NCBI GenBank assembly: GCA_900544345.1
Contig: UQUR01000002.1
Span: forward strand, 1 to 64,000
Source: an uncultured Sutterella sp.
GTDB lineage: Bacteria; Pseudomonadota; Gammaproteobacteria; Burkholderiales; Burkholderiaceae_F
Reading direction: 5' to 3'
Length of the DNA stretch: 64,000 nucleotides
How positions within the stretch are numbered: position 1 is the first letter of the stretch; each line of letters opens with the position of its first letter. Under the pieces are notes generated by a model that saw nothing but the letters and a program-made list of their open reading frames with translations, had not been told where the DNA came from and ran no database searches. The position numbers were made by a program, and so were the translations under genes. Positions 41,959 through 50,148 of this stretch are shown here, piece after piece.

Positions 41959-42729
41959 ATGCAGGGTCATATCGCGAGTTTTTCTTCACCCGTAAAGTGG
42001 CTTCGTGAGGGCTTGAGCGCTATCCGCCAAGCCCCTTTCGGTATGGTGAGCATCTGTATGTTTTACGTATTCACCATGACTGTTTTGGGAGCTCTGCCCC
42101 TTTTTGGTCTTGTCCTGGCGGCTTTTTTCATGCCTTTTGGCACGATGCTTGTTATTCAAGGCACAAAAGATGCGCACGAAGGTCGCCAACCCCTTTACGG
42201 TATTCTAGTTGAGTTATTCAAAGATCGTCTTAAGCGCTTCTTATTGATGCGTGTGGGCGTGATTTACGCCGTCTTCATTTTGATTGCCAACTACGCTTAT
42301 GTTTTTTTGGCTGTCGATGACGTCAGTCAGTGGAAAATTGTTGACGGCCGTCTTGATTGGACCTCGGTTTACGCACATTTTCCCTGGACAGCCGCCATCG
42401 TGACGGTGATTTTCTATGCCTTAGGTCAAATGGCGACCTGGTTTGCGCCGGCTTTAGTAACGTGGAAAAACATGACAGTCGGCAAAGCTATTTTCTATTC
42501 CTTTTTTGGCTGCTTAAGAAATTGGCTTGCAGTTATTGTGCTGTTAGTCATGATTTTCGGCGCAACACTCATTTGTGCTTTAGCAGTCATTATTCTCATG
42601 GATACTTTAGGGATCGGAGACTATTCCCTTTTCATCCTTACGCCGATCGGCTTTTTTATCACTACCTGGGCCTACAGCACAATGTGGCCGATGTGGGTGG
42701 ATATTTTCGGTGATGTAAACGCCGATTAA
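41959..42729 (+). CDS. BPSS1780 family membrane protein
   Basis: 256 residues with six or more membrane helices. The N-terminus (SFSSPVKWLREGLSAIRQAPFG) and the first helix pair are typical of this family, found mainly in betaproteobacteria near polA. There is no known function. It is coupled to the upstream secreted protein (3-base gap) and followed by a strong terminator. Confidence 0.82.
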   Translation: MQGHIASFSSPVKWLREGLSAIRQAPFGMVSICMFYVFTMTVLGALPLFGLVLAAFFMPFGTMLVIQGTKDAHEGRQPLYGILVELFKDRLKRFLLMRVGVIYAVFILIANYAYVFLAVDDVSQWKIVDGRLDWTSVYAHFPWTAAIVTVIFYALGQMATWFAPALVTWKNMTVGKAIFYSFFGCLRNWLAVIVLLVMIFGATLICALAVIILMDTLGIGDYSLFILTPIGFFITTWAYSTMWPMWVDIFGDVNAD

Positions 42730-42744
42730 TTTTTGAACTAAAAA

Positions 42745-42783
42745 AAAACTCGATGGGAAGAAACCTTCACATCGAGTTTTTTG
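42745..42783. terminator. Bidirectional terminator
   Basis: AAACTCGATG and CATCGAGTTT arms (about 42746-42755 and 42770-42779) with A run before and T run after; serves the BPSS1780 gene and the minus-strand tusA-like gene. Confidence 0.93.
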
Positions 42784-42795
42784 ACTTAAAGTCGG

Positions 42796-43023
42796 CTATT
42801 TATGCTCAATATAGTGCTGCCACTCTTCACCCACTTTTTCCTGAGCGAGTATTTTGTGACCAGTTTGAGCCGCAAACTGAGCGAGGTCAGCAACACTTGC
42901 CGGATCCGTGGCTAAAACCATCAGCACTTCTCCGGCCTGCATTTTCGCCAATGCCTTTTTTGTCTTTAAAACCGGCATGGGGCACTTGGTGCCCCGCGTG
43001 TCTATCTGCTCATCAAAGTGCAT
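42796..43023 (-). CDS. TusA/SirA-type sulfur carrier protein
   Basis: 75 residues. DTRGTKCPMPVLKTKKAL contains the CPxP motif whose Cys carries persulfide sulfur. TusA passes sulfur to 2-thiouridine synthesis; related proteins serve molybdenum cofactor or sulfur oxidation. It lies 3 bases after alaS and is probably translated from the same message. The MnmC enzyme at 57958 acts on the same wobble uridine, but there is no direct link. Confidence 0.9.
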   Translation of the reverse strand: MHFDEQIDTRGTKCPMPVLKTKKALAKMQAGEVLMVLATDPASVADLAQFAAQTGHKILAQEKVGEEWQHYIEHK

Positions 43024-43026
43024 GAT

Positions 43027-45648
43027 TTACTTGCTCTGAAGAAAGCCTTCAACACCAGCCAAAGCTTCAGCTAAGCCTTCAGCCTTCGGAGCACCGGCCA
43101 TAGCCAAATCAGGCTTTCCGCCACCTTTGCCGCCCATCTTTGAGGCAACAAATCCGGCCAATTCACCAGCCTTAACACGACCGATCAGCGACTTGGAAAC
43201 ACCAGCAACGATCTGCACCTTACCGTCATTGACGCTTGCCAAAACCACAATCGCCTCTCCTAACTGATCACGCAAGCCTTCTGCCATCGAACGCAGTGCT
43301 TTTGCTTCAATGCCTTCAACCTTTGTCACCAAAAGCTTATAGCCGTTAAAGTCCTTGGCACTAGAAACTAAAATGGCTGCCGTCATTTGCGCAATCTTTT
43401 CTTTTAAGCGCAGAACTTCTTTTTCGAGGCTCTTTACTGTATCGAATACGGAGTGAGCTTTTTCGGTCACCACATCCACGGGCGACTTCAGTGCAGCGCA
43501 CACTTCACGGATCGTTTCCTCTTGCTTGCGAGTAAAGGCAACCACATTCATGCCGGTGGTAACTTCTACGCGACGGATTCCAGCAGCAATAGCCGATTCG
43601 CTCAAAATCTTAAACGAACCAATATCGCCCGTACGATCCACGTGAGTACCACCGCACAATTCGCAGGACGGACCAATTTTCACGACGCGAACAACAGAAC
43701 CGTACTTTTCACCAAAGAGCATCAAAGCGCCGGTCTTCTTTGCCTCATCAATCGGCATTTCCTGAACAGTGACTGCAGCATTAGCCAAAATTTCACGATT
43801 GACAATATTTTCAACTTCGTGAATTTGTTCAACGGTCATCGCTTCGATGTGTGTAAAGTCAAAACGCGTCACATCGGGACCCACCCAGGAACCACGCTGT
43901 TGAACGTGATCACCTAGGACCTGACGTAAAGCATATTGCAACAAGTGAGCCACGGAGTGATTGCGGCGAATGCTTTCACGGCGTTCACTGTCGACTGTCA
44001 CATCAAAGATATCTCCCAGCTTTACGTGGCCTTCTTCAACGTGAGCATGCTGCCCTGTCACCTTTGCCTTAATTTTTTGCGTATCGATCACACGGACAAT
44101 AGAGGTGCCATTTTTCATCACACCGGTATCGCCCACCTGACCGCCGCTTTCTCCATAAAAGGGCGTGACATCAAGCACCACTACACAGTCTTCACCGGCG
44201 GGTACTTCCTGGACTTGTTCTCCATCCAGGTAAAGCGCAATAACCTTAGAACCCTTGTGTTCAGTTTCGGTATAACCCGTAAAAGTCGTATCGGCGCCGT
44301 TATACTCAAGGCCAGCAGCCATCTTAAATTTAGCGCTGGCACGCGCTTTGTCGCGCTGCTCCTGCATGGCGGCATCAAATCCGTCCATATCGACCGTCAT
44401 GTTGCGTTCACGACAAACGTCAGCGGTCAAGTCAACAGGGAAACCGTAGGTATCGTGAAGCTTAAAGGCTACCTTGCCATCAAGCACCCCATCCTTGGTT
44501 TCTGCAATTGCCTCATCGAGCATCTGCATGCCCTGAGCCAAAGTTTTTGCAAAACGTTCTTCTTCTTTAGCTAAAACGGTCTTAATCTTAGGATTCTTAA
44601 TTTCGGGATAGGCTTCACCCATTTCGGCAACAACAGCGTCAACCAATCCAGCAAAGAAAGGCTTGCGTGCACCGAGCTTGTAGCCGTGGCGAATAGCACG
44701 GCGGCAGATGCGGCGAAGCACATAAGCGCGGCCTTCATTGCCTGGCAAAATACCGTCGGCCACCGAGAATGTGCAGGCACGAATGTGGTCAGCAATCACC
44801 TTCAAAGAGGGGCTATTGGGATCCACGTCGGTTGCACCGGCCTCTTCAACAGCTTTGCGCACTGCAGCCAAAAGATTTTTGAAAAGGTCAATATCGTAGT
44901 TGCTGTGAACGTGTTGCAAAACAGCTGCAATACGCTCCAAACCCATACCCGTGTCAACAGAGGGCTTCGGCAGTTTATGCATTACGCCGTTTTCATCACG
45001 GTTAAACTGCATGAACACGAGGTTCCAAATTTCGATGTAACGGTCACCGTCTTCATCGGGGCTACCCGGAGGGCCGCCTTGAACTTCTTCACCGTGGTCG
45101 TAGAAAATTTCAGAGCACGGTCCGCACGGCCCCGTATCACCCATCATCCAGAAATTATCTGACATGTAGCGAGCTCCCTTATTGTCGCCGATGCGAACGA
45201 TGCGCTCGGCAGGGATGCCCACTTCTTTATTCCAAATATCATAAGCTTCGTCATCTTCGGCGTAGACCGTTACCCAAAGCTTTTCAGGCGGAAGATGAAA
45301 GTGTTGGGTCAGAAGTTCCCAAGCGTTTTTGATGGCGTCACGTTTGAAATAGTCACCAAAACTGAAGTTGCCCAACATTTCAAAAAATGTGTGGTGACGC
45401 GCGGTATAACCGACATTATCTAAGTCATTGTGCTTGCCGCCTGCGCGGATACATTTTTGAGCAGTCGTTGCACGGGTGTAAGGACGCTTATCAAAGCCTA
45501 AGAAAACATCTTTAAATTGGTTCATGCCCGCGTTTGTAAACAGAAGCGTCGGATCATTGCCCGGCACAACGGGGCTGGAGTGCACAATCGTATGACCTTT
45601 ACTTTCGAAAAACTTCAAAAAGGTCTCGCGAATTTGCGAAGTTTTCAT
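43027..45648 (-). CDS. alaS: Alanyl-tRNA synthetase
   Basis: 873 residues from the ATG at 45648, where the family start (MKTSQIRETFLKFFESKGH) begins; an upstream in-frame extension of 15 residues is not family-like. Class II core: SSPVVPGNDPTLLFTNAGMNQFKDVFLG, ARHHTFFEMLGNFSFGDYFK, TGMGLERIA. Editing domain: HSVAHLLQYALR (HxxxH) with CELCGGTHVDRTGDIG; C-terminal C-Ala with GGKGGGKPDLAMAG. Charges tRNA-Ala and clears Ser/Gly mistakes. Confidence 0.98.
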   Translation of the reverse strand: MKTSQIRETFLKFFESKGHTIVHSSPVVPGNDPTLLFTNAGMNQFKDVFLGFDKRPYTRATTAQKCIRAGGKHNDLDNVGYTARHHTFFEMLGNFSFGDYFKRDAIKNAWELLTQHFHLPPEKLWVTVYAEDDEAYDIWNKEVGIPAERIVRIGDNKGARYMSDNFWMMGDTGPCGPCSEIFYDHGEEVQGGPPGSPDEDGDRYIEIWNLVFMQFNRDENGVMHKLPKPSVDTGMGLERIAAVLQHVHSNYDIDLFKNLLAAVRKAVEEAGATDVDPNSPSLKVIADHIRACTFSVADGILPGNEGRAYVLRRICRRAIRHGYKLGARKPFFAGLVDAVVAEMGEAYPEIKNPKIKTVLAKEEERFAKTLAQGMQMLDEAIAETKDGVLDGKVAFKLHDTYGFPVDLTADVCRERNMTVDMDGFDAAMQEQRDKARASAKFKMAAGLEYNGADTTFTGYTETEHKGSKVIALYLDGEQVQEVPAGEDCVVVLDVTPFYGESGGQVGDTGVMKNGTSIVRVIDTQKIKAKVTGQHAHVEEGHVKLGDIFDVTVDSERRESIRRNHSVAHLLQYALRQVLGDHVQQRGSWVGPDVTRFDFTHIEAMTVEQIHEVENIVNREILANAAVTVQEMPIDEAKKTGALMLFGEKYGSVVRVVKIGPSCELCGGTHVDRTGDIGSFKILSESAIAAGIRRVEVTTGMNVVAFTRKQEETIREVCAALKSPVDVVTEKAHSVFDTVKSLEKEVLRLKEKIAQMTAAILVSSAKDFNGYKLLVTKVEGIEAKALRSMAEGLRDQLGEAIVVLASVNDGKVQIVAGVSKSLIGRVKAGELAGFVASKMGGKGGGKPDLAMAGAPKAEGLAEALAGVEGFLQSK

Positions 45649-45819
45649 AATTTTTCTCTTTATATAAAAAATAGATTTCTTTAGTTTTCTCAAACTAAAG
45701 ACTGAATTTGCTAATTCTAGTCACTTTTATCTGTGATGGGACAAAATATCCGTTGCTGTTTGAGCCTTCTGCCCGAAATCCATGCCTAAGCATTAATTAT
45801 TTCTTTTTACAAAAAATCA

Positions 45820-45847
45820 TTGTCTAATTAAATAACAGGTTTATGAT
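45820..45847 (+). promoter_or_regulatory. Promoter of the Tat-signal protein gene
   Basis: TTGTCT (45820-45825), 16 bases, TATGAT (45842-45847), 34 bases before the ATG at 45882. This excludes the longer frame that begins at 45843. Confidence 0.6.
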
Positions 45848-45881
45848 AGCTGTAGAAGTTCTCTTCATACAGGAGGTTGTT

Positions 45882-46367
45882 ATGAGTCTTTCTAGAAGAT
45901 TATTTATCGCCTCATTGGTGGGCTTGGCCACTTTAGGTCGAAGTGCCATGGCTCAGGAGAAAGGTCCTTTGGCTGAACTCTTGTCAAATGTCTCAGACCG
46001 CTCTTTGCGCGACTTTATGGAAAAGCACGACAGAGATGGACGTTGGGACGGTCACTACTATTATGACCGACAAAACGACAAACGCTATACGCGTGACGAG
46101 TGGCGCAAAGAGCTTGAATGGCGCTACAAGCAGGAAAAAGAAGGACGCGACTGGCGCCGTGAACGCTACGGCAAAGACTTCAAGGATCGCCGGGATAGAG
46201 ATGATGAGCGGGATCGCAAGCATTTTAAAGATGATCGAAAACCACCGAAAGACAAAAAGAACGACAAGCGTAAGCCAGCTAGTCGTGCTAAAGATAAAAA
46301 AAACGAGCATCGCAAACCGCATCGCAAACCTAAAGATAAACGTCCAGAACCAAGAAGAGATGATTAG
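45882..46367 (+). CDS. Exported, highly charged Lys/Arg/Asp-rich protein with Tat-like signal
   Basis: 161 residues from the ATG at 45882, preceded by AGGAGG. The signal peptide holds SRRLFI, close to the twin-arginine consensus, and a likely cut after AMA (about residue 24). A middle part with many aromatic and charged residues (DGHYYYDRQNDKRYTRDEW) is followed by about 75 residues made almost only of Lys, Arg, Asp, Glu, His and Pro, clearly disordered. No known domain. A role in binding nucleic acid, polyanions or metal in the periplasm is only a guess. Low-complexity codons may also mean rapid length change between strains. Confidence 0.75.
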   Translation: MSLSRRLFIASLVGLATLGRSAMAQEKGPLAELLSNVSDRSLRDFMEKHDRDGRWDGHYYYDRQNDKRYTRDEWRKELEWRYKQEKEGRDWRRERYGKDFKDRRDRDDERDRKHFKDDRKPPKDKKNDKRKPASRAKDKKNEHRKPHRKPKDKRPEPRRDD

Positions 46368-46453
46368 CGTATTGTTTTGGAATTAATTTCTGTCTTGTGA
46401 CTTTCAGTACCAAACACGGAATTGATTCCATTTTTGAAGAAAGGAAAGTTAGT

Positions 46454-47623
46454 ATGCGTGAGGAGACTTTGCTAGTTCATGCTGGACTTCATATTTCTGA
46501 CGACTATGATTTTGTCAATCCGCCAGTGATCCGTGCTTCCACAGTCTTACATCAATCAGCTCAAGATATGATGAACCGCGCCATGCACGAGCGCGACATG
46601 GTTAAAGACAAGATCCCTTATGCAACCTACGGTTCTCCCACTCATCATGCTTTCTATAAGGCGTTGTGCGCTCTGGAAGGTCCAAAGGCAACAGGCGCCT
46701 GGGCCTTCCCCTCGGGACTGGCTGCCTGCACAATTCCTCTTTTAGCATTTTTGAAAACCGGCGACCATGCTCTTTTTATCGACACAATCTACGGACCTAC
46801 ACGGGAATTTGCCGAGGAAATCTTAAGACGAATGGGCGTTGAGGTGGATTTTTTCCCGCCCTCTGTCGGCAAAGATATTGTTTCTTATATCAAACCCAAC
46901 ACAAGCTTATTGATGCTCGAAACACCCGGCTCGCATACCTTTGAAATGCCGGACGTTCCTGCCATCGCTCAGGTCTGCCAAGAACACAATGTGGTTAGCG
47001 TGATTGATAACACTTGGGCCACTCCTCTTTATTTCAAGCCCCTGGAAGTTGGTATTGATGTGGTCATTCACGCTGCAACCAAATACATCGGCGGGCACTC
47101 CGATCTCACTATGGGGGTGGTAATCTGTAACGAAAAGACCTGGCCCAGGGCATACCGTACCATTATTCAAACCGGACAGACCACCAGCTGCGATGATATA
47201 TACCTTGCCTATCGAGGTTTGCATTCTATGGCAGTAAGAGTCAAGGCAGCTAGCGAAAGTGCTAAAAAAGTGATTGACTGGCTTTTGACTCGAGAAGAAG
47301 TTGAACGGGTTTTGTGGCCGGCCTTACCGACTGATCCTTCTTATCCGATCTGGAAGCGGGACTTTAGGGGGGCGACTTCTTTGTTCGGTGTGGTGTTTAA
47401 AGAACAATATGCCAATAAACTCGCTCCAATGATTGATGCTTTACAGATTTTCGGCCGAGGATACTCTTGGGGCGGCTTTGAAAGCCTTTTGATCCAAAGT
47501 TACGGCACAAGAACAAAAACACCTATGCCTTTTGAACGGATGGTAAGAATTGCGATCGGTTTAGAAAATTCAGATGATCTCATTGAGGATTTAAAGCAGG
47601 CTTTTGAAAAGCTGCAACACTAA
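46454..47623 (+). CDS. metC: Cystathionine beta-lyase
   Basis: 389 residues from the ATG at 46454 (AAAGGAAAG upstream). Cys/Met-metabolism PLP family: RASTVLHQSAQDM and PYATYGSPTHHAF at the N-terminus, IDNTWATPLYFKPLEVGIDVVIHAATKYIGGHSD with the PLP lysine, and a C-terminal domain GYSWGGFESL. These last and the TWATP segment (not NTFASP) favour MetC over cystathionine gamma enzymes. It splits cystathionine into homocysteine, pyruvate and ammonia, and can also release sulfide from cysteine. Confidence 0.92.
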   Translation: MREETLLVHAGLHISDDYDFVNPPVIRASTVLHQSAQDMMNRAMHERDMVKDKIPYATYGSPTHHAFYKALCALEGPKATGAWAFPSGLAACTIPLLAFLKTGDHALFIDTIYGPTREFAEEILRRMGVEVDFFPPSVGKDIVSYIKPNTSLLMLETPGSHTFEMPDVPAIAQVCQEHNVVSVIDNTWATPLYFKPLEVGIDVVIHAATKYIGGHSDLTMGVVICNEKTWPRAYRTIIQTGQTTSCDDIYLAYRGLHSMAVRVKAASESAKKVIDWLLTREEVERVLWPALPTDPSYPIWKRDFRGATSLFGVVFKEQYANKLAPMIDALQIFGRGYSWGGFESLLIQSYGTRTKTPMPFERMVRIAIGLENSDDLIEDLKQAFEKLQH

Positions 47624-47645
47624 AGATTGGCCGTCTATTTCTTTA

Positions 47646-47680
47646 TAACGTCACTTCAACCCGGAAGTGAGGTTATGCTT
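47646..47680 (+). terminator. Terminator of metC
   Basis: ATAAC-x-TCACTTC pairs with GAAGTGA-x-GTTAT (47651-47657 with 47664-47670 as core), followed by GCTTTTAATTT. Confidence 0.75.
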
Positions 47681-47725
47681 TTAATTTAATAATACACTAT
47701 GGGAATTTTCGCCTGTAGAAGATTT

Positions 47726-47758
47726 GAGGCAGACTCTTTCGGAAGTCTGCCTCTTTTT
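47726..47758 (+). terminator. Second strong terminator downstream of metC
   Basis: GAGGCAGACT (47726-47735) and AGTCTGCCTC (47744-47753) followed by five T. It comes 50 bases after the metC terminator. It may back it up, stop read-through from the converging hemN, or end a very short transcript. Confidence 0.88.
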
Positions 47759-47782
47759 AGTGGCTTCTTTTCACAAATGTCG

Positions 47783-49177
47783 CTAGGCGATCTTTGAGTA
47801 GCCTCCTGCCCGATCGGATTCTCTTAGATAGCGGTCAAACTGCATGGCTACTGCTCGGACAAAAATCTTACCCTTAGGGCTCACCACAATTTCTTCCGGC
47901 GTTAACTCAACAAAACCCACCTTTTGATAGTTCTGAAGCTTTCTCAGTTCATAGGCAAACGTTTCATCAAAATTAATTCCAAATCGTGTTTCTATTTCAG
48001 CCTTGACGATACGGAATTGACACATAATGGTCATAATCACAGCATGGCGCAACTGGTCTTCCTCACTGAGTCTATAGCCGCGATTAGTTGCCAAACGGCC
48101 TGCACGAATGGCCTCATAATAAGCTTGCAATTCACGCGGATTACAAGCATAGCAATGATGAATGTTACTGATAGCCGAGACACCCAAAGCCACCATGTCA
48201 CAGTCAGGTCTTGTGGAATAGCCTTGGAAATTACGCTGCAACTTTCCCTCTTGCTGCGCAATAGCCAGTTCATCGGTGACTTTTGCAAAGTGATCCATCC
48301 CAATGTAACGATAACCGTTTTGAGTTAATCGCGTAATCGCATCCATCATGATATGAACCTTTTCAACCGTACTGGGTAAGTCAGCATCCAAAATACGACG
48401 CTGAGGTGGAAAGTGGTGCGGCAAATGTGCGTAATGATAAAGCGCGATGCGGTCGGGTGACAGTTCTAAGACCTGATCAAGCGTTTTTTCAAAACTCTTA
48501 CGGGTTTGCTTTGGCAGGCCGTAAATTAAGTCCATGTTAATAGAATGGAACCCTGCTTCACGTGCAGCAAGCATGGTGTCCCGAGTCATTTCAAAAGGCT
48601 GAATACGATTGACTGCCTTTTGAACTTCGGGATTGAAATCTTGTACACCGCAACTCATGCGGTTTAGTCCCACCTTGGCCAAAGTTTGTACTTTTTCAGG
48701 CGGACAGGTTCTGGGATCAACCTCAATAGAAAATTCACCCGCAGACTGAAGTGGAAAACGGCTAGTGATGAGACCCATCACACGCTCAATTTCCTCGTTA
48801 TTTAAAAAGGTCGGTGAGCCTCCGCCAAAGTGAAGTTGACTGACAGTTGTTTCACCAGCAATCCTTTCCTTAACCAATCCAATTTCCTGATCCAAGACAT
48901 CAAGATACTCTGCACTTTTGCTGTGGTCACGCGTTACTTGTTTATTGCACCCACAGTAAAAACAAATATCGTTGCAGAAAGGAATATGCACATAAAGGCT
49001 CAAAGGCTTATCTAACTCTCTGGTTTTTAAAGCCTCTTCATAGTCGGCTGCAGAAAAATTCTTATTGAAACGGTCAGCCGTCGGATAAGACGTATAACGC
49101 GGTGCGGGGACATCAAATTTTTGCAACAGTTCTATTGAGGGTAACTCAACGCCGGTCAGATTCGGATCAGTCAACAT
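47783..49177 (-). CDS. hemN: Oxygen-independent coproporphyrinogen III oxidase
   Basis: 464 residues, true HemN length. Radical SAM motif HIPFCNDICFYCGCNKQ (C-x3-C-x2-C-x-C), then LHFGGGSPTFL and SIEVDPRTCPPEK; C-terminal HemN domain. It makes protoporphyrinogen IX precursors without oxygen, needed for haem under anaerobic growth. It is divergent from fnr with two FNR-type boxes between, one of them 25-38 bases before its start. Confidence 0.97.
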   Translation of the reverse strand: MLTDPNLTGVELPSIELLQKFDVPAPRYTSYPTADRFNKNFSAADYEEALKTRELDKPLSLYVHIPFCNDICFYCGCNKQVTRDHSKSAEYLDVLDQEIGLVKERIAGETTVSQLHFGGGSPTFLNNEEIERVMGLITSRFPLQSAGEFSIEVDPRTCPPEKVQTLAKVGLNRMSCGVQDFNPEVQKAVNRIQPFEMTRDTMLAAREAGFHSINMDLIYGLPKQTRKSFEKTLDQVLELSPDRIALYHYAHLPHHFPPQRRILDADLPSTVEKVHIMMDAITRLTQNGYRYIGMDHFAKVTDELAIAQQEGKLQRNFQGYSTRPDCDMVALGVSAISNIHHCYACNPRELQAYYEAIRAGRLATNRGYRLSEEDQLRHAVIMTIMCQFRIVKAEIETRFGINFDETFAYELRKLQNYQKVGFVELTPEEIVVSPKGKIFVRAVAMQFDRYLRESDRAGGYSKIA

Positions 49178-49201
49178 GGGAAAATCCTAAAATTCACCAA
49201 T

Positions 49202-49215
49202 TTGATTTAAGTTAA
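49202..49215 (-). promoter_or_regulatory. FNR-type box proximal to hemN
   Basis: TTGAT-TTAA-GTTAA, 8 of 10 positions of TTGAT-N4-ATCAA. It lies 25 bases upstream of the hemN start. Confidence 0.55.
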
Positions 49216-49243
49216 ACTTCTGATATCATTTCACAATCAAAAT

Positions 49244-49257
49244 TTGACGAAAGTCAA
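49244..49257. promoter_or_regulatory. Perfectly palindromic FNR/Crp-family box in the hemN-fnr spacer
   Basis: TTGAC-GAAA-GTCAA, exact inverted repeat with the 5-4-5 geometry of FNR/Anr sites. It is 67 bases from hemN and 120 from fnr, so it may serve either. Confidence 0.6.
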
Positions 49258-49376
49258 AAGCAAAATAATACAGGTGACAACGGTTACATTGTGCACGGGA
49301 ATTATTACCGCAAACTGAAAGGTATTCCCAAGCGTTGCCACCCAATATATTAGAAACATTTTTTTGATGGCATTCC

Positions 49377-50138
49377 ATGTCGACCTTGTCTCCGAATCTG
49401 TCTGCCGTTCCGTCTTTGAGAGTCAGTTGCTCACACTGCAATCTGCGCGAACATTGTGTTCCCCTCGGATTATCTTTACGCGATATTGATCGTTTGGAAG
49501 ACTTAATTGCTTCGAGAAAAAGAATTCATCGCGGTGAACCGCTCTTTAGAGCTGGGGATCGCTTCGAAGCAATCTATGCCATTCGATTGGGCTTTTTAAA
49601 AAGTTCGGTTATGAGCAGTGACGGACGTGAACAAGTAACGAACTTTCACATGTCTGGAGAACTAATCGGACTAGACGGTATTGCTAACGAAGTGCACTCT
49701 TGTGACGTGATTGCCCTTGAAGACACTGAAGTGTGCGTCATTCCTTACGAACGAATTCTCGCTGCCTGCAGTGAAATCGAAGGCTACAACCTGCACTTTC
49801 AAAAAGTGCTTTCCCGTGAAATCGTTCGTCAACATGGTCTTATGCTTTTATTAGGCTCGATGCACGCCGAAGAGCGTCTTGCTGCCTTTCTTTTAAACCT
49901 CTCTCAACGCTTTGAATCCCGAGGCTACTCCAGAACAGAATTTGTTTTACGTATGACTCGGGCAGAAATCGGATCCTATCTGGGACTGAAACTTGAAACG
50001 GTAAGCCGTGTCTTATCTCGTTTCTCGCATGACAACTTAATCGCTGTCAATCAAAAGCACGTACATATTATTGACGCCGAAGGATTAAGGGCTATTGTTT
50101 CTGGACAAAATTCCGAAGAAGCCCTCGAAGAGCAATAA
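49377..50138 (+). CDS. fnr: Oxygen-sensing FNR-family transcription regulator
   Basis: 253 residues. N-terminal cysteines Cys18, Cys21 and Cys27 (CSHCNLREHC) and Cys109 (HSCDV) match the four [4Fe-4S] ligands of FNR. The cyclic-nucleotide-type barrel follows, and the C-terminal helix-turn-helix MTRAEIGSYLGLKLETVSRVLSRF contains E-x-x-S-R, which reads TTGAT half sites. It switches on anaerobic genes; hemN next door and the Dcu carrier are likely targets. The mltD gene starts 10 bases after its stop. Confidence 0.97.
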   Translation: MSTLSPNLSAVPSLRVSCSHCNLREHCVPLGLSLRDIDRLEDLIASRKRIHRGEPLFRAGDRFEAIYAIRLGFLKSSVMSSDGREQVTNFHMSGELIGLDGIANEVHSCDVIALEDTEVCVIPYERILAACSEIEGYNLHFQKVLSREIVRQHGLMLLLGSMHAEERLAAFLLNLSQRFESRGYSRTEFVLRMTRAEIGSYLGLKLETVSRVLSRFSHDNLIAVNQKHVHIIDAEGLRAIVSGQNSEEALEEQ

Positions 50139-50148
50139 GAGGTTTTTC

